Shown piece by piece: positions 43,523 through 52,579 of a DNA stretch of 64,000 bases. The position numbers and the translations under genes were made by a program. The stretch covers positions 744,001 through 808,000 of the forward strand of contig OZ250159.1 in NCBI GenBank assembly GCA_965237785.1, read 5' to 3'. Under the pieces are notes generated by a model. That model worked only from the letters and a program-made list of their open reading frames with translations, had not been told where the DNA came from and searched no databases. Each line of letters opens with the position of its first letter. The first letter of the stretch is position 1. Origin of the DNA: UBA6522 sp965237785 (GTDB taxonomy: Bacteria; Pseudomonadota; Gammaproteobacteria; Steroidobacterales; Rariloculaceae).

Positions 43523-43882
43523 TCAACGCACGCGAAGCAGCGCATCGCGGGCATCGCGACGCGCGGCCGCCGCTTCACGGGCCGCGGTAGCCGCCTCCCG
43601 ATTGGCTTGCTCCACCTGGCGCTGAAGCGTGGTGACCTGCCGGGTCAACCCCTCCACTTGCCGTGCCAATTCGTCGATTCGCCGTTCGACCGCAAGGCCG
43701 GCAACGGACTGGCCCAATGAGCCCGCGCCGGTCGTGGTGCGCGCTTGAAGCTGCGTATCCAGTGAAGCGACGATACCCTCGAGGACACCAATTCTGTCTT
43801 CCAGACTATCGTTGAGGGTTTGAGAAGAACCGTTGGAAAAAGGCAAAAGTACAATAATTGTGGACAGCAGTATAAGGCGCAT
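43523..43882 (-). CDS. Secreted coiled-coil protein
   Basis: A 119-residue protein with a signal peptide ending NGSSQ and, from residue 60 onward, a heptad-rich coiled coil (LARQVEGLTRQVTTLQRQVEQ) running into an Ala/Arg-rich C-terminus. It is probably a periplasmic oligomer. Codon use is like its neighbours. No enzyme motif. Confidence 0.6.
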   Translation of the reverse strand: MRLILLSTIIVLLPFSNGSSQTLNDSLEDRIGVLEGIVASLDTQLQARTTTGAGSLGQSVAGLAVERRIDELARQVEGLTRQVTTLQRQVEQANREAATAAREAAAARRDARDALLRVR

Positions 43883-43993
43883 TTCAACTCCTCGGAGACC
43901 GATTGAATCCCCGCTGCGCGAGTCCGCGAAAAAGCGAATGGGTGTCGTCGCGGAGCGCGCGAATCGCGCCCCGCGACGAGCCGTATTCCAGGG

Positions 43994-44602
43994 CTACTGC
44001 CCCATTCCCATTCCAGCCGGGGCGTCGCCCTCGCCGGGCCGTGTGGCTTCGATCTGAATCGTGAACGCGATATCCGTGCCGATATTTGGCGCGCCGAAAT
44101 TCATGCCGTAGGCGGTTCGGTCGAGATTCCCGCTGGCGCTGAATCCCACCTTGGTGGCGCCGCCGCGGATCTCTCCCATTTGATTGTGGGTCGCGTCGAA
44201 CGTGACCGGATGGGTCTGCCCCACCATGCTCAGATCACCGTGGACTCGAAGTTGACCGTCACCCAGATCTTCTACCTCGGTGCTCGCGAAGGTCAGCGCC
44301 GGATGCGTCTCCACATCGAAAAAGTCGGCGGTCTTCAGATGGTCGTTGAGCCGGTCGACGTACATGTCCACGCTGGCGGCAGCAATGTTCATGCTCACCG
44401 AACTGGCCGAGGGATCGTCCGCGTCGTAGCTCAACGTTCCGTCGAATTCGCGAAACATGCCGCGCATCACCGAGAAGCCCTGGTGATTGACATCGAAAAA
44501 GACACGCGAATGAGCCGTGTCCAGGCCGTAGTCCATGGGCTCCGAATTCGCCAGGGTCGGCAGTGCCAGTGCCGCCGCGGTAACTACCAGGATACCTTTC
44601 AT
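43994..44602 (-). CDS. YceI-family periplasmic lipid-binding protein
   Basis: A 202-residue lipocalin-like YceI protein with a signal peptide ending ANSE. Landmarks are YGLDTAHSRVFFDVNHQG, LKTADFFDVETHPALTF, and GVSAS-type strand SGNLDRTAYGMNF. The ATG at 44602 follows GAGGAAA. YceI proteins bind isoprenoid or long-chain lipids in the periplasm. A Met/Gly-rich tail ends the protein. Confidence 0.9.
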   Translation of the reverse strand: MKGILVVTAAALALPTLANSEPMDYGLDTAHSRVFFDVNHQGFSVMRGMFREFDGTLSYDADDPSASSVSMNIAAASVDMYVDRLNDHLKTADFFDVETHPALTFASTEVEDLGDGQLRVHGDLSMVGQTHPVTFDATHNQMGEIRGGATKVGFSASGNLDRTAYGMNFGAPNIGTDIAFTIQIEATRPGEGDAPAGMGMGQ

Positions 44603-44805
44603 CGATTTTTCCTCATAATGGATTGAATACTATGGTTTTTTAAAGGTGGTTAGCTGGATCCAGGGGGATTCCCAGCGTCCTTGAGCCGGACATTCTAGCG
44701 CGGATTGCCGGTCGGTGCCGTTTCACACACCGGTTGGGCGCCGCGCTTGGCCCCCGGCTGTATCCCCTCTACTATCTGTCTGTCCATCATCTGACTGGAG
44801 TTCAC

Positions 44806-46104
44806 GTGACATTTACGCAGCGCATCCTGGTGTCCATGGTCGCCGGAATACTGGTAGGCGTCGTGTTGAACGTCTCCCAGGCGGCATTCCCGGCGGTCAA
44901 TGCGTTCCTCGTGGACGGCGTCTTCTACGTTGTCGGCGGCGCCTTTCTGGCCCTGCTCAAGCTGATGGTGGTACCGCTGGTGCTGGTCTCGCTGGTGTGC
45001 GGGGTCAACGCCATGGGCGACTTGAAAACCATCGGTCGGGTCGGAACAAAAACCGTGGGTCTCTTCCTTACAACCACTGCTATTGCGGTCACCATGGGAT
45101 TGACGCTGGGCCGAGTCGTATCGCCCGGGCAGGGGTTCGAGTTGGACGGCATGGTCCTCGATGAAACGCAGCGGGAGATGCCGCCGCTGGTCGAAGTCCT
45201 GGTCGACATCTTTCCGGAAAACCCCGTGCAAGCCATGGCGGAAGGGCACATGCTGCAGATCATCGTGTTTGCACTCCTGTTCGGTTTCGCGGCGAATCTG
45301 GCCGGCGAGCGCGGCCGGCCCGTGGTCGCGTTCTTTGAAGATATGAACGAGGTGGTGCTGAAGATGGTGCTACTTATCGTCGAGCTTGCGCCGGTAGGCC
45401 TGTTTGCCTTGCTCTCGCGCACCTTTGCGACCGAGGGGCTGGACCTGTTCAGGCCCCTGGCCGGTTATTTTCTGCTCCTTGCCGCCACGCTGCTCATCCA
45501 CCTGATGGTGGTTTACACGGTTTTGTTGCGGGGATGGCGGTTAAGCCCGCTCCGGTTCCTGGCCGGGATGCGTGCGCCCCTGTCGTTCGCCTTCAGTACC
45601 GCTTCATCCGCCGCGACGATTCCGCTGACCCTGAATGCGCTGACGACTCGCCTGGGAGTCAGCCGATCGGTGGCGTCATTTACCGTACCGCTGGGCGCGA
45701 CCATCAATATGGATGGGACCGCGATCATGCATGGGATAGCCACGGTCTTTATCGCCAACGTCTATGGCGTGGAACTCGTGTTCGTGGATTACCTGCTTGT
45801 GATACTGCTCGCGACGCTTGCATCGATCGGAACCGCCGCGGTACCCAGTGCGGGGTTGATCACGCTGACCATGGTACTGAGCCAGGTGGGCGTGCCGGTG
45901 GAGGGCATCGCGCTGATCATAGGAATTGACCGCTTGCTGGACATGTTGCGAACCACGGTCAACGTCGCCGGTGACGGCGCGGTGGCATGCGTGGTTGCCC
46001 GCAGCGAAGGCGTGCTCGATCAGGCGGCCTACGATGGGCTCGGCGGCCCCGATGGTTCCATGCGGCCGGCGACGGCGCCGCTGGGTTCGGAGTCCGGTGA
46101 ATGA
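44806..46104 (+). CDS. Dicarboxylate/amino acid:cation symporter (DAACS family)
   Basis: A 432-residue transporter of the glutamate/dicarboxylate symporter family. The hairpin STASSAATIP, the NMDGTA ligand motif and the AVPSAGLI second hairpin are all present. GTG 44806 is chosen because TGGAG lies five bases upstream and because the preceding 24 codons are not conserved. Its stop overlaps proC as ATGA, which suggests glutamate/proline-related metabolism. Confidence 0.88.
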   Translation: MTFTQRILVSMVAGILVGVVLNVSQAAFPAVNAFLVDGVFYVVGGAFLALLKLMVVPLVLVSLVCGVNAMGDLKTIGRVGTKTVGLFLTTTAIAVTMGLTLGRVVSPGQGFELDGMVLDETQREMPPLVEVLVDIFPENPVQAMAEGHMLQIIVFALLFGFAANLAGERGRPVVAFFEDMNEVVLKMVLLIVELAPVGLFALLSRTFATEGLDLFRPLAGYFLLLAATLLIHLMVVYTVLLRGWRLSPLRFLAGMRAPLSFAFSTASSAATIPLTLNALTTRLGVSRSVASFTVPLGATINMDGTAIMHGIATVFIANVYGVELVFVDYLLVILLATLASIGTAAVPSAGLITLTMVLSQVGVPVEGIALIIGIDRLLDMLRTTVNVAGDGAVACVVARSEGVLDQAAYDGLGGPDGSMRPATAPLGSESGE

Positions 46105-46913
46105 ACCGGGGGAGGGCGATTCTGCTTGTTGGCGCCGGCAACATGGGGCAGGCCCTGCTGCGCGGTTGGCGCGCCCGACGCTGGGATCCAGGAGCCATTC
46201 ACGTGGTGGACCCGGACGATACCGCGCGGAGCACCGTCGAGTCCCTGGGATTCGGCGTCACGTCGGCCCGGCCGGAGCAGTTGCAGGCCGATGCGATCAT
46301 TCTGGCCGTCAAACCGCATCAACTCGAGAGCATGCTGCCGGAATACCGCGACGTGGCCGATCGTCACGGCGTGTTCCTTTCCATCGCCGCCGGCAAGCCC
46401 CTTGCGTTCTACGAGGGCGTACTCGGAGCCGATGCGGCCGTGGTGCGGGCCATGCCGAATACACCGGCCGCCATCGGGCAGGGAATGACGGTGCTGGTCG
46501 CCAATTCGGCGGTGGACGGACGTCAACGGGCGCTCTGCGAATCGCTCATGGCGGCTGTCGGGCAGGTGGCGTGGCTTGAAGACGACGACTTGATGGATGC
46601 CGTCACCGCGGTTTCCGGGAGCGGGCCCGCCTACGTATTCCTGCTCATCGAGTGCCTGTCCGCGGCAGCCGTGGAGGTCGGGCTTGACAGGGAACTGGCC
46701 GACCGGCTGGCGCTTGCCACCGTGGCGGGCGCCGGAGCCTATGCCACGGTTGCGGAGGCCGATGCAGCCGATTTGCGTCGGCGTGTCACGAGCCCCGGCG
46801 GCACGACCGAAGCTGCCTTGCGGGTGCTCGCCGGTACGGGCTCTGACGCACTGGAAAAATTGATTGTCGCCGCCGTGCGGGCCGCCACCAGGCGCGGTCG
46901 CGAGCTTGCCTGA
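46101..46913 (+). CDS. proC: Pyrroline-5-carboxylate reductase
   Basis: A 270-residue NAD(P)H enzyme of proline synthesis. The Rossmann motif GAGNMGQA is near the N-terminus, RAMPNTPA in the middle, and the signature VTSPGGTTEAAL near the end. It overlaps the symporter stop as ATGA; this coupling of a glutamate-type transporter with the last step of proline synthesis is uncommon but sensible. Confidence 0.93.
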   Translation: MNRGRAILLVGAGNMGQALLRGWRARRWDPGAIHVVDPDDTARSTVESLGFGVTSARPEQLQADAIILAVKPHQLESMLPEYRDVADRHGVFLSIAAGKPLAFYEGVLGADAAVVRAMPNTPAAIGQGMTVLVANSAVDGRQRALCESLMAAVGQVAWLEDDDLMDAVTAVSGSGPAYVFLLIECLSAAAVEVGLDRELADRLALATVAGAGAYATVAEADAADLRRRVTSPGGTTEAALRVLAGTGSDALEKLIVAAVRAATRRGRELA

Positions 46914-47002
46914 TTCGTGTTCTCGATTGGTGACCGCGGATCCGGTGCGGCTCGACCGGCATACGCTATGATTCGACCGGTTTCGACACGGAGGTGGATC
47001 GA

Positions 47003-48250
47003 ATGAAGGAAATCGTCATCATCGATGGAGTGCGCACGCCCATCGGCGCTTACGGGGGAGCGTTGTCGGGCATACGCCCGGACGATCTCCTGGCTTTGAC
47101 CTATGAGGCGTTGATCCGCCGCACGGGCGTCGACCCGGCGTCCATCGACGATGTCTATGCGGGCTGCAGCAACCAGGCGGGCGAGGACAACCGAAACGTG
47201 GCGCGTATGGCCGCGTTGCTGGCGGGCTTTCCAAGTTCGGTTCCGGGCGTAACCGTCAATCGGCTGTGTTCGTCGGCGCTGGAGTCGGTCAATATGGCTG
47301 CCAAGACCATCATCGCGGGTGAGGGTGAACTCTGTATCGGCAGCGGCGTGGAGTCCATGAGCCGGGCTCCCTGGAGCGTACCCAAGCCCGACCGCACGCC
47401 GAGCACCAAGCCGCCGGTCATGTATGACACCACTGTGGGATGGCGATACAACAATCCGAAAATGGATGCCATGTACCCGATCGTCAGTCTGGGGCAGACC
47501 GCCGAGGCGTTGGCGGTGGATATGAATATCAGCCGCGGCGATCAGGATGCTTTCGCCCTGGAGAGCCAGCGGCGCGCGGTCGCCGCCATCAACGAGGGCC
47601 GATTCAGCGACGAGATCGTGCCGGTTGAAGTGCCGCGGCGACGCGGCGACCGGCTGACCGTGGACACCGACGAATATCCGCGCTACCGGCGCGTCAATGG
47701 CCGCTACGAGGTGGATACGAGCGCGGAACGATTGGCCGCGCTGCGACCGGCGTTTCAGAAGGGCGGTACGGTCACGGCCGGCAATTCCAGCGGCATCAAC
47801 GATGGCGCCGCGGCGTTATTGCTCACGAGCAGGGAGCGCGCCGACCAACTCGGATTGAACCCCCTGGTGCGTTGGGTTGGCTCCGCCGCGGCTGGTGTGG
47901 ACCCGGGGGTGATGGGTTACGGTCCGGTTCCTGCCACACGCAAGCTGCTGTCTCGATTGGACCTGGAGCTTGATGACATCGGCCTTGTCGAGATCAACGA
48001 GGCGTTTGCCGCGCAGACGCTGGCATGCATGCGCAAGTTGGGATTGCGCCATGAGATCACCAACGTCAACGGCGGCGCCATCGCTCTCGGCCATCCGACG
48101 GGGTGCTCCGGGGCGCGGATTCTGGTCACGCTCGTGCACGAAATGAAACGGCGGGCACCGCGGATGCCACGGCCGTTTTACGGACTCGCCACGTTGTGTG
48201 TCGGCGTAGGCATGGGTGTGAGTACCGTGGTGGAGTGGATTGGGGACTGA
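47003..48250 (+). CDS. Thiolase (acetyl-CoA acyltransferase family)
   Basis: A 415-residue thiolase. The acyl-binding Cys is C89 in NRLCSSALE; the C-terminal motifs NGGAIALGHPTGCSGAR and LATLCVGVGMG supply the catalytic His and Cys. The start at ATG 47003 is placed seven bases after GGAGGT. The degradative enzyme type (3-ketoacyl-CoA or 3-oxoadipyl-CoA thiolase) is not separable by eye. It stands alone between proC and nadC. Confidence 0.92.
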   Translation: MKEIVIIDGVRTPIGAYGGALSGIRPDDLLALTYEALIRRTGVDPASIDDVYAGCSNQAGEDNRNVARMAALLAGFPSSVPGVTVNRLCSSALESVNMAAKTIIAGEGELCIGSGVESMSRAPWSVPKPDRTPSTKPPVMYDTTVGWRYNNPKMDAMYPIVSLGQTAEALAVDMNISRGDQDAFALESQRRAVAAINEGRFSDEIVPVEVPRRRGDRLTVDTDEYPRYRRVNGRYEVDTSAERLAALRPAFQKGGTVTAGNSSGINDGAAALLLTSRERADQLGLNPLVRWVGSAAAGVDPGVMGYGPVPATRKLLSRLDLELDDIGLVEINEAFAAQTLACMRKLGLRHEITNVNGGAIALGHPTGCSGARILVTLVHEMKRRAPRMPRPFYGLATLCVGVGMGVSTVVEWIGD

Positions 48251-48256
48251 TACGGA

Positions 48257-48278
48257 CTCTCACGCGCATCCGTGAGAG
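48257..48278. terminator. Shared hairpin between convergent thiolase and nadC
   Basis: CTCTCACG (48257-48264) pairs perfectly with CGTGAGAG (48271-48278) around a 6-base loop, in a 35-base gap between two stop codons. It has no T-run, so it is a probable bidirectional stop signal. Confidence 0.4.
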
Positions 48279-48285
48279 GCGCGGG

Positions 48286-49134
48286 CTAGAGCATCCGCAT
48301 CGAAAAGTCCACCGCCCGTACGTGCTTTGTCAGCGCGCCGACGGAAATGAAATCCACGCCCGCGAGCGCGATGGCGCGGACTCCTTGCAGATCGACACCA
48401 CCGGAGGCTTCCAACGCGACGCTCGGGCCGGCGTGCGCGTCGCGTACCGCCACGGCCTGCGTTAGTTTTTCCAGGCTAAAATTGTCCAGCAGCACGCGGT
48501 CGACGCCACCGGCCAATGCATCGCGAAGCTCATCAAGGCTCTCGACCTCGACCTCAAGCATGACCGACGGTGCGCTGCGGCGGCAGGCTCGAACGGCCGC
48601 CGACAGTCCCCCGGCCGCCGTGATGTGGTTTTCCTTGATGAGAATGGCGTCATAAAGCCCGTGCCGGTGGTTCTTTGCGCCGCCGCACCTGACGGCATAT
48701 TTCTGCGCGTCGCGAAAGCCCGGAATGGTCTTGCGCGTGTCCAGGATCGTTGCGGCGGTACCGTCCACGGCGTCGACATGGCGGCGCGCGGCGGTAGCCG
48801 TTGCTGAAAGAAATTGCAGGAAATTGAGTGCCGTCCGCTCGCCGGTCAACAGCACCCGGGCGGGACCCTCCAGCGTACAAGCCGTTGTTCCGGCCTCCAC
48901 GCGATCGCCGTCGCCGCAATTCCAGTGGACGGCGACGCCGGCGTCGAGTTGTCGAAAGACCTCCGAAAACCACGCCGATCCACAGAGAATGCAATCTTCG
49001 CGCGCGCTGACTCTTGCCCGGGCGGGCGTATCCCGCGGGATCAGTTCGGCGGTCAGGTCTCCGCTGCCGATATCTTCCCGGAGCGCTTCCGCCACGGCTG
49101 TCGTGATTGTGTCAGCAATTCTCTCGTCCGCCAT
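48286..49134 (-). CDS. nadC: Nicotinate-nucleotide pyrophosphorylase (carboxylating)
   Basis: A 282-residue enzyme of NAD synthesis, converting quinolinate and PRPP to nicotinate mononucleotide. ERTALNFLQFLSATAT, LDTRKTIPGFR, KNHRHGLYDAILIKENH and EVEVESLDEL are the family blocks. ATG 49134 begins MADERIADTI; the longer frame is not conserved. Confidence 0.93.
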   Translation of the reverse strand: MADERIADTITTAVAEALREDIGSGDLTAELIPRDTPARARVSAREDCILCGSAWFSEVFRQLDAGVAVHWNCGDGDRVEAGTTACTLEGPARVLLTGERTALNFLQFLSATATAARRHVDAVDGTAATILDTRKTIPGFRDAQKYAVRCGGAKNHRHGLYDAILIKENHITAAGGLSAAVRACRRSAPSVMLEVEVESLDELRDALAGGVDRVLLDNFSLEKLTQAVAVRDAHAGPSVALEASGGVDLQGVRAIALAGVDFISVGALTKHVRAVDFSMRML

Positions 49135-49249
49135 TGGTTGCCTCGCAATCTCGTCCAAGCTCCAAAGTGGGGTTGTGCCCGAAACACCCGCCTGCCATTG
49201 CTCCATAACCTAGCGCTATGCTCGGAGTTCTTCAATATCGGAGGTCGCC

Positions 49250-49684
49250 ATGAAGAATCCACCCGAAGGCTGGCCGAGGATCTCGTCCTCGGTGTTCTAC
49301 GACGATGCGAAGGCGGCGATCGACTGGCTCGCGCGCGCATTCGGTTTCGAAGTGCGGGTCAAGGTCGAGGGCGAACAGGGGCAGATCGTCCACTCGCAGC
49401 TGACTCTGGACGGAGGTCTCATCATGGTTGGCCAGGCCGGGCTCACCAGGGACCGTTCGTTCTGCAAGTCCCCGCGTGGCGTCGATGGAACGAATACGCA
49501 GGCATTGTGCGTATTTGTGGACGATGCAGACGCCCACTGCGAACGAGCCCGCGAGGCCGGTGCGGTTATCAGGATGGAGCCTGCTACGCAGGACTATGGC
49601 GAGGGCTATTGGGCGGACCGTACCTACGAAGCCGAGGACCTCGAAGGACATCACTGGTGGTTCATGCAACGGCTGCGCGGCTAG
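49250..49684 (+). CDS. VOC-family (glyoxalase/PhnB-like) protein
   Basis: A 144-residue single VOC domain: SSVFYDDAKAAIDWLARAFGF at the start and TYEAEDLEGHHWWF at the end, the PhnB-like form of the fold. ATG 49250 follows GGAGG. Its TAG at 49682-49684 lies within the CTAG that flanks the IS element, so the insertion left the protein intact. Function unassigned; such proteins bind metals or small organic molecules. Confidence 0.85.
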   Translation: MKNPPEGWPRISSSVFYDDAKAAIDWLARAFGFEVRVKVEGEQGQIVHSQLTLDGGLIMVGQAGLTRDRSFCKSPRGVDGTNTQALCVFVDDADAHCERAREAGAVIRMEPATQDYGEGYWADRTYEAEDLEGHHWWFMQRLRG

Positions 49685-49689
49685 CAGTC

Positions 49690-49699
49690 TGTCGGATTT
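49690..49699 (+). repeat. Left terminal inverted repeat core of the IS
   Basis: TGTCGGATTT, the inverted partner of the sequence at 51372-51381, about 134 bases before the transposase start. Confidence 0.75.
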
Positions 49700-49832
49700 A
49701 GCCCGAAATCGTGTGATTCAGTCAAATGTTCTGATGTCCGGGCGACGGTGTCCTGGCCCGGTGGATTCGACGAATCTATACTGTGGATCAGGCGGCGTGT
49801 TGCGCTTGGGTCGGGTAGTGAAGAGGTGAGCG

Positions 49833-51185
49833 ATGTCGCGAAATTTCATCGAGACGGACCGGGATACGATGTGGCTTTTGCCGCCCTCGGTGCAGGACTG
49901 GCTTCCGGAGGACCATCTGGCGCGGTTTGTCGTTGAGATGGTCGAGCAGTTGGATCTGAGCGCGCTGACGGCGGATTACGGTGTCGGCGGCAAGCGAGCC
50001 TATCATCCGGCGATGCTGCTGGCGCTGTTGTTTTACGGCTACGCGAGCGGCGTGTTTTCGAGTCGCAAGTTGGAACAGGCGACGTACGATTCGGTGGCGT
50101 TTCGCTTCATCGCGGCGAACACGCATCCGGATCACGACACGATCGCGGCGTTCCGCAAGCGCTTTGTCGGTTCCCTCGATGGGCTGTTCGTGCAGATCCT
50201 GATGATGGCGCGGACCATGGGGCTGATGCAGATCGGTCATGTCAGCCTGGACGGGACGAAGGTGAAGGCCAATGCCAGCAAGCACAAGGCGATGAGCTGG
50301 GCTTACGCCAACCGGCTGGAAGCGCAGTTGAAGGAGGAGGTTGCGGCGCTTCTGGAACGGGCGGCGGTGGCCGATACGGCGGATGAGACGGCACTGGATA
50401 TTCCGGAGGAACTGAAGCGTCGCGAGGATCGGCTGACGGCGATCGCGGCGGCGAAGGCGGAGATCCAAGCCCGTGCGGCGGCGCGCCACGCGGCGGAAAT
50501 GGCTGAATATGAGGAGAAAATGCAGGCCCGTGCCGCGAAGCAGGAGCAGACCGGCCGCAAGCCGGGAGGCAAGCCGCCGAAGGCGCCGGAGCCGGGCCCG
50601 CGTGCGAAGGACCAGGTCAACTTCACGGATCCGGAATCACGGATCATGCCGTCCACCGAGGGCTTCGTGCAGGCTTACAATGCGCAGGCGGTTGTGGACA
50701 ATGACTCTCACCCGATCGTCACGAACCATGTCACCGATGCCTGCAATGACAAGCGGGAGGTGGCGGCGGCGCTGGCGGACCTCGACGAGGTGGCGGAGGC
50801 GGTGGGCAAGCCGGAGGGGTTGCTGGCAGACACCGGCTACTTCAGTGCGGAGAATGTGCAACGGTGCGAGGCGGCGCAGGTGACGCCGTACATCGCACCG
50901 GGTCGGGACGCTCATAATCCGTCGCTCGCCGAACGTCTGGAGCCGGTGCCGGACTGTCCCGCGGATGCCGATCCGGTCACCCGCGCGCTCCATCGCCTGA
51001 AGACCCCGGAAGGGAAGGCCATTTATGCAAAACGCAAGGCCACGGTCGAAACGGTATTCGGCGTGATCGAGGAGGCCATGGGGTTCCGCCGGTTCCACCT
51101 GCGAGGTTTGTCTGCGGCCAACGGCGAATGGACACTGGTCAGCTTGGCCTGGAACCTGAAGCGAATGCACGCCCTGGCCTCATGA
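49833..51185 (+). CDS. IS1182-family DDE transposase
   Basis: A 450-residue, apparently intact transposase. The N-terminal DUF772-like region includes YHPAMLLALLFYGYASGVFSSRKLE. The catalytic acids fit VSLDGTKVKANAS (first Asp), LLADTGYFS (second Asp) and ETVFGVIEEAMGFRRF (Glu). A coiled, Ala/Glu/Lys-rich insertion (residues about 165-250) sits between the first and second Asp. Base composition is similar to the host, so the element need not be a recent arrival from a distant source. Confidence 0.92.
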   Translation: MSRNFIETDRDTMWLLPPSVQDWLPEDHLARFVVEMVEQLDLSALTADYGVGGKRAYHPAMLLALLFYGYASGVFSSRKLEQATYDSVAFRFIAANTHPDHDTIAAFRKRFVGSLDGLFVQILMMARTMGLMQIGHVSLDGTKVKANASKHKAMSWAYANRLEAQLKEEVAALLERAAVADTADETALDIPEELKRREDRLTAIAAAKAEIQARAAARHAAEMAEYEEKMQARAAKQEQTGRKPGGKPPKAPEPGPRAKDQVNFTDPESRIMPSTEGFVQAYNAQAVVDNDSHPIVTNHVTDACNDKREVAAALADLDEVAEAVGKPEGLLADTGYFSAENVQRCEAAQVTPYIAPGRDAHNPSLAERLEPVPDCPADADPVTRALHRLKTPEGKAIYAKRKATVETVFGVIEEAMGFRRFHLRGLSAANGEWTLVSLAWNLKRMHALAS

Positions 51186-51371
51186 ACATCGAGAGAACCG
51201 CTCTCCGCGACGAACCCGGGCTGCCCACATAACCGCCTTGGGGCCGCCGTAGCACGGCCCGGCGACCGAATTCAATCCGATCCGATCCAAACGGCTGTCC
51301 CGACGCACCGGGCACGTGCCGTGGCGGTGGGGATTGGCAGCCCGTTCGGCCTCATCAATCTTCCGGAGCCC

Positions 51372-51381
51372 AAATCCGACA
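51372..51381 (-). repeat. Right terminal inverted repeat core of the IS
   Basis: AAATCCGACA, reverse complement of the left core at 49690-49699, about 187 bases after the transposase stop. Confidence 0.75.
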
Positions 51382-51390
51382 CATTCCTAG

Positions 51391-51517
51391 GGCGTCGAAA
51401 AGGGAAGTGCGCAAGAAGTTTGGCAAGCTGCTGGACGTTTATCTCTATCAACTGGTCCTCGACCGGGCAGGAACCGACTGACCCTCACGGTCGTGCGAAC
51501 AGACTCTCTTTCGCCGA
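51391..51517 (+). other. Short stretch after the IS with an unexplained open frame
   Basis: The frame from 51392 stays open to a TGA at 51473-51475 and reads ASKREVRKKFGKLLDV, then YLYQLVLDRAGTD. It looks protein-like and could be the 3' end of a gene whose front was lost, but the restored pre-insertion sequence does not join it to the VOC frame. Nothing else is seen in this stretch. Confidence 0.2.
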
Positions 51518-52480
51518 TCAGGAAACGCCATTCAACCCCGTGAATTGCATGGCGATGTAGACCCAGTAGAGCAAGGCCAGAACGCTGCCCTCGATTCGGC
51601 TGATACAGCGTCCGGTCAACATCACGAACATCAGCAGAAAGGCCGTCCCGAGCAGCACCCAGAGGTCAAGTTGAAGAATATTGGACGGGAAGGGTAACGG
51701 CGCGAATAACGCGGTGATACCGGCGACCCCGAACAGGTTGAATATATTGCTGCCCACCACGTTGCCCAGAGCCACGTCCGAATGGCCGCGCAACGCCGCG
51801 GCGGACGCGGTCGCAAGTTCAGGCAGCGAAGTTCCAATGGCGATGACCGTCAGGCCGATGATCGCGTCAGGTACGCCGAGTTGTTCAGCAAGACTCGTGG
51901 CGCCGGTCACCAGCCAATCCGCGCCTATCATCACGGCGGCCAGTCCGACGATTACGAGGGCTATATGGACCCCCAGTGACCGGCCGCCGGCGGAACGCGA
52001 TTCCCCAAGCGGCGCTTCAGAGACAGCGGCCGTCGTCTTTGCATCCTGCTGTACGGTCAGGACCAGGTAGGCGCAGAGTACGATCACCATCAGCGCGCCG
52101 TGCCACCACTCGACCCGGCTGGACAAAATGCCGATACCGATAAATACCAGGGTGGCCGCGACCATGGCGACGGTGTCGCGGCGGATTAGCTCGGGCGCCA
52201 CGACGAGCGGCTGAATGGCGGCAGCAACGCCGATGACGAGCATCGTGTTGGCGATATTGCTGCCGACGACGTTGCCGATGGCGAGGCCGGTCGAACCCGA
52301 CAGCGCCGCGTTCACATTCACGACCAGTTCCGGGAGCGAGGTCCCGAATCCAATCACCGTCAAGCCCACGATCATCGGCGAGATGCCAAGGCGCTCGGAC
52401 AGCCTCACCGCGCCACGTACGACGATCTCGCCGCCGAACAGCAGCAGCGCGAAGCCGCCGACGATGAGGAGATAGGTCAT
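51518..52480 (-). CDS. Calcium/sodium antiporter (CaCA family, YrbG-like)
   Basis: A 320-residue membrane protein with the two alpha repeats of the family, GFGTSLPEL...GNVVGSNIANT in the first half and AIGTSLPEL...GNVVGSNIFNL in the second, each with the acidic ligand. About ten helices. It is read leftward, downstream of the terminator that ends the PuuD-type gene, so it probably has its own promoter. Confidence 0.92.
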   Translation of the reverse strand: MTYLLIVGGFALLLFGGEIVVRGAVRLSERLGISPMIVGLTVIGFGTSLPELVVNVNAALSGSTGLAIGNVVGSNIANTMLVIGVAAAIQPLVVAPELIRRDTVAMVAATLVFIGIGILSSRVEWWHGALMVIVLCAYLVLTVQQDAKTTAAVSEAPLGESRSAGGRSLGVHIALVIVGLAAVMIGADWLVTGATSLAEQLGVPDAIIGLTVIAIGTSLPELATASAAALRGHSDVALGNVVGSNIFNLFGVAGITALFAPLPFPSNILQLDLWVLLGTAFLLMFVMLTGRCISRIEGSVLALLYWVYIAMQFTGLNGVS

Positions 52481-52524
52481 TTCAGGTTTGCGCCCAACCG
52501 CCGGTGCAGTATCCGAACACGAAA

Positions 52525-52557
52525 AAGCCCGGGAAGCGGTTTCGACTTCCCGGGCTT
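52525..52557 (-). terminator. Rho-independent terminator of the PuuD-type gene
   Basis: A perfect 12-bp stem (52525-52536 with 52546-52557), 9-base loop; on the minus strand it is followed by TTTTTC. It lies just after the stop at 52580. Confidence 0.85.
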
Positions 52558-52579
52558 CGGGTCTCGGCCGGGTGGCTGG

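Larger units (their letters stand above)
49685..51386 (+). mobile_element. IS1182-like insertion sequence (complete, about 1.7 kb)
   Basis: A single full-length transposase lies between imperfect terminal inverted repeats whose core is TGTCGGATTT (49690-49699) and its complement AAATCCGACA (51372-51381). CTAG stands directly outside both ends (49681-49684 and 51387-51390), consistent with a 4-base target duplication of a palindrome. The outermost five bases of each end match only partly. Boundaries are inferred from the repeats and are good to a few bases. Confidence 0.8.

Noticed and set aside
49833..51185. Possibility that the transposase is a pseudogene
   Set aside because: The frame is intact over 450 residues with all three catalytic acids placeable and both inverted repeats present.
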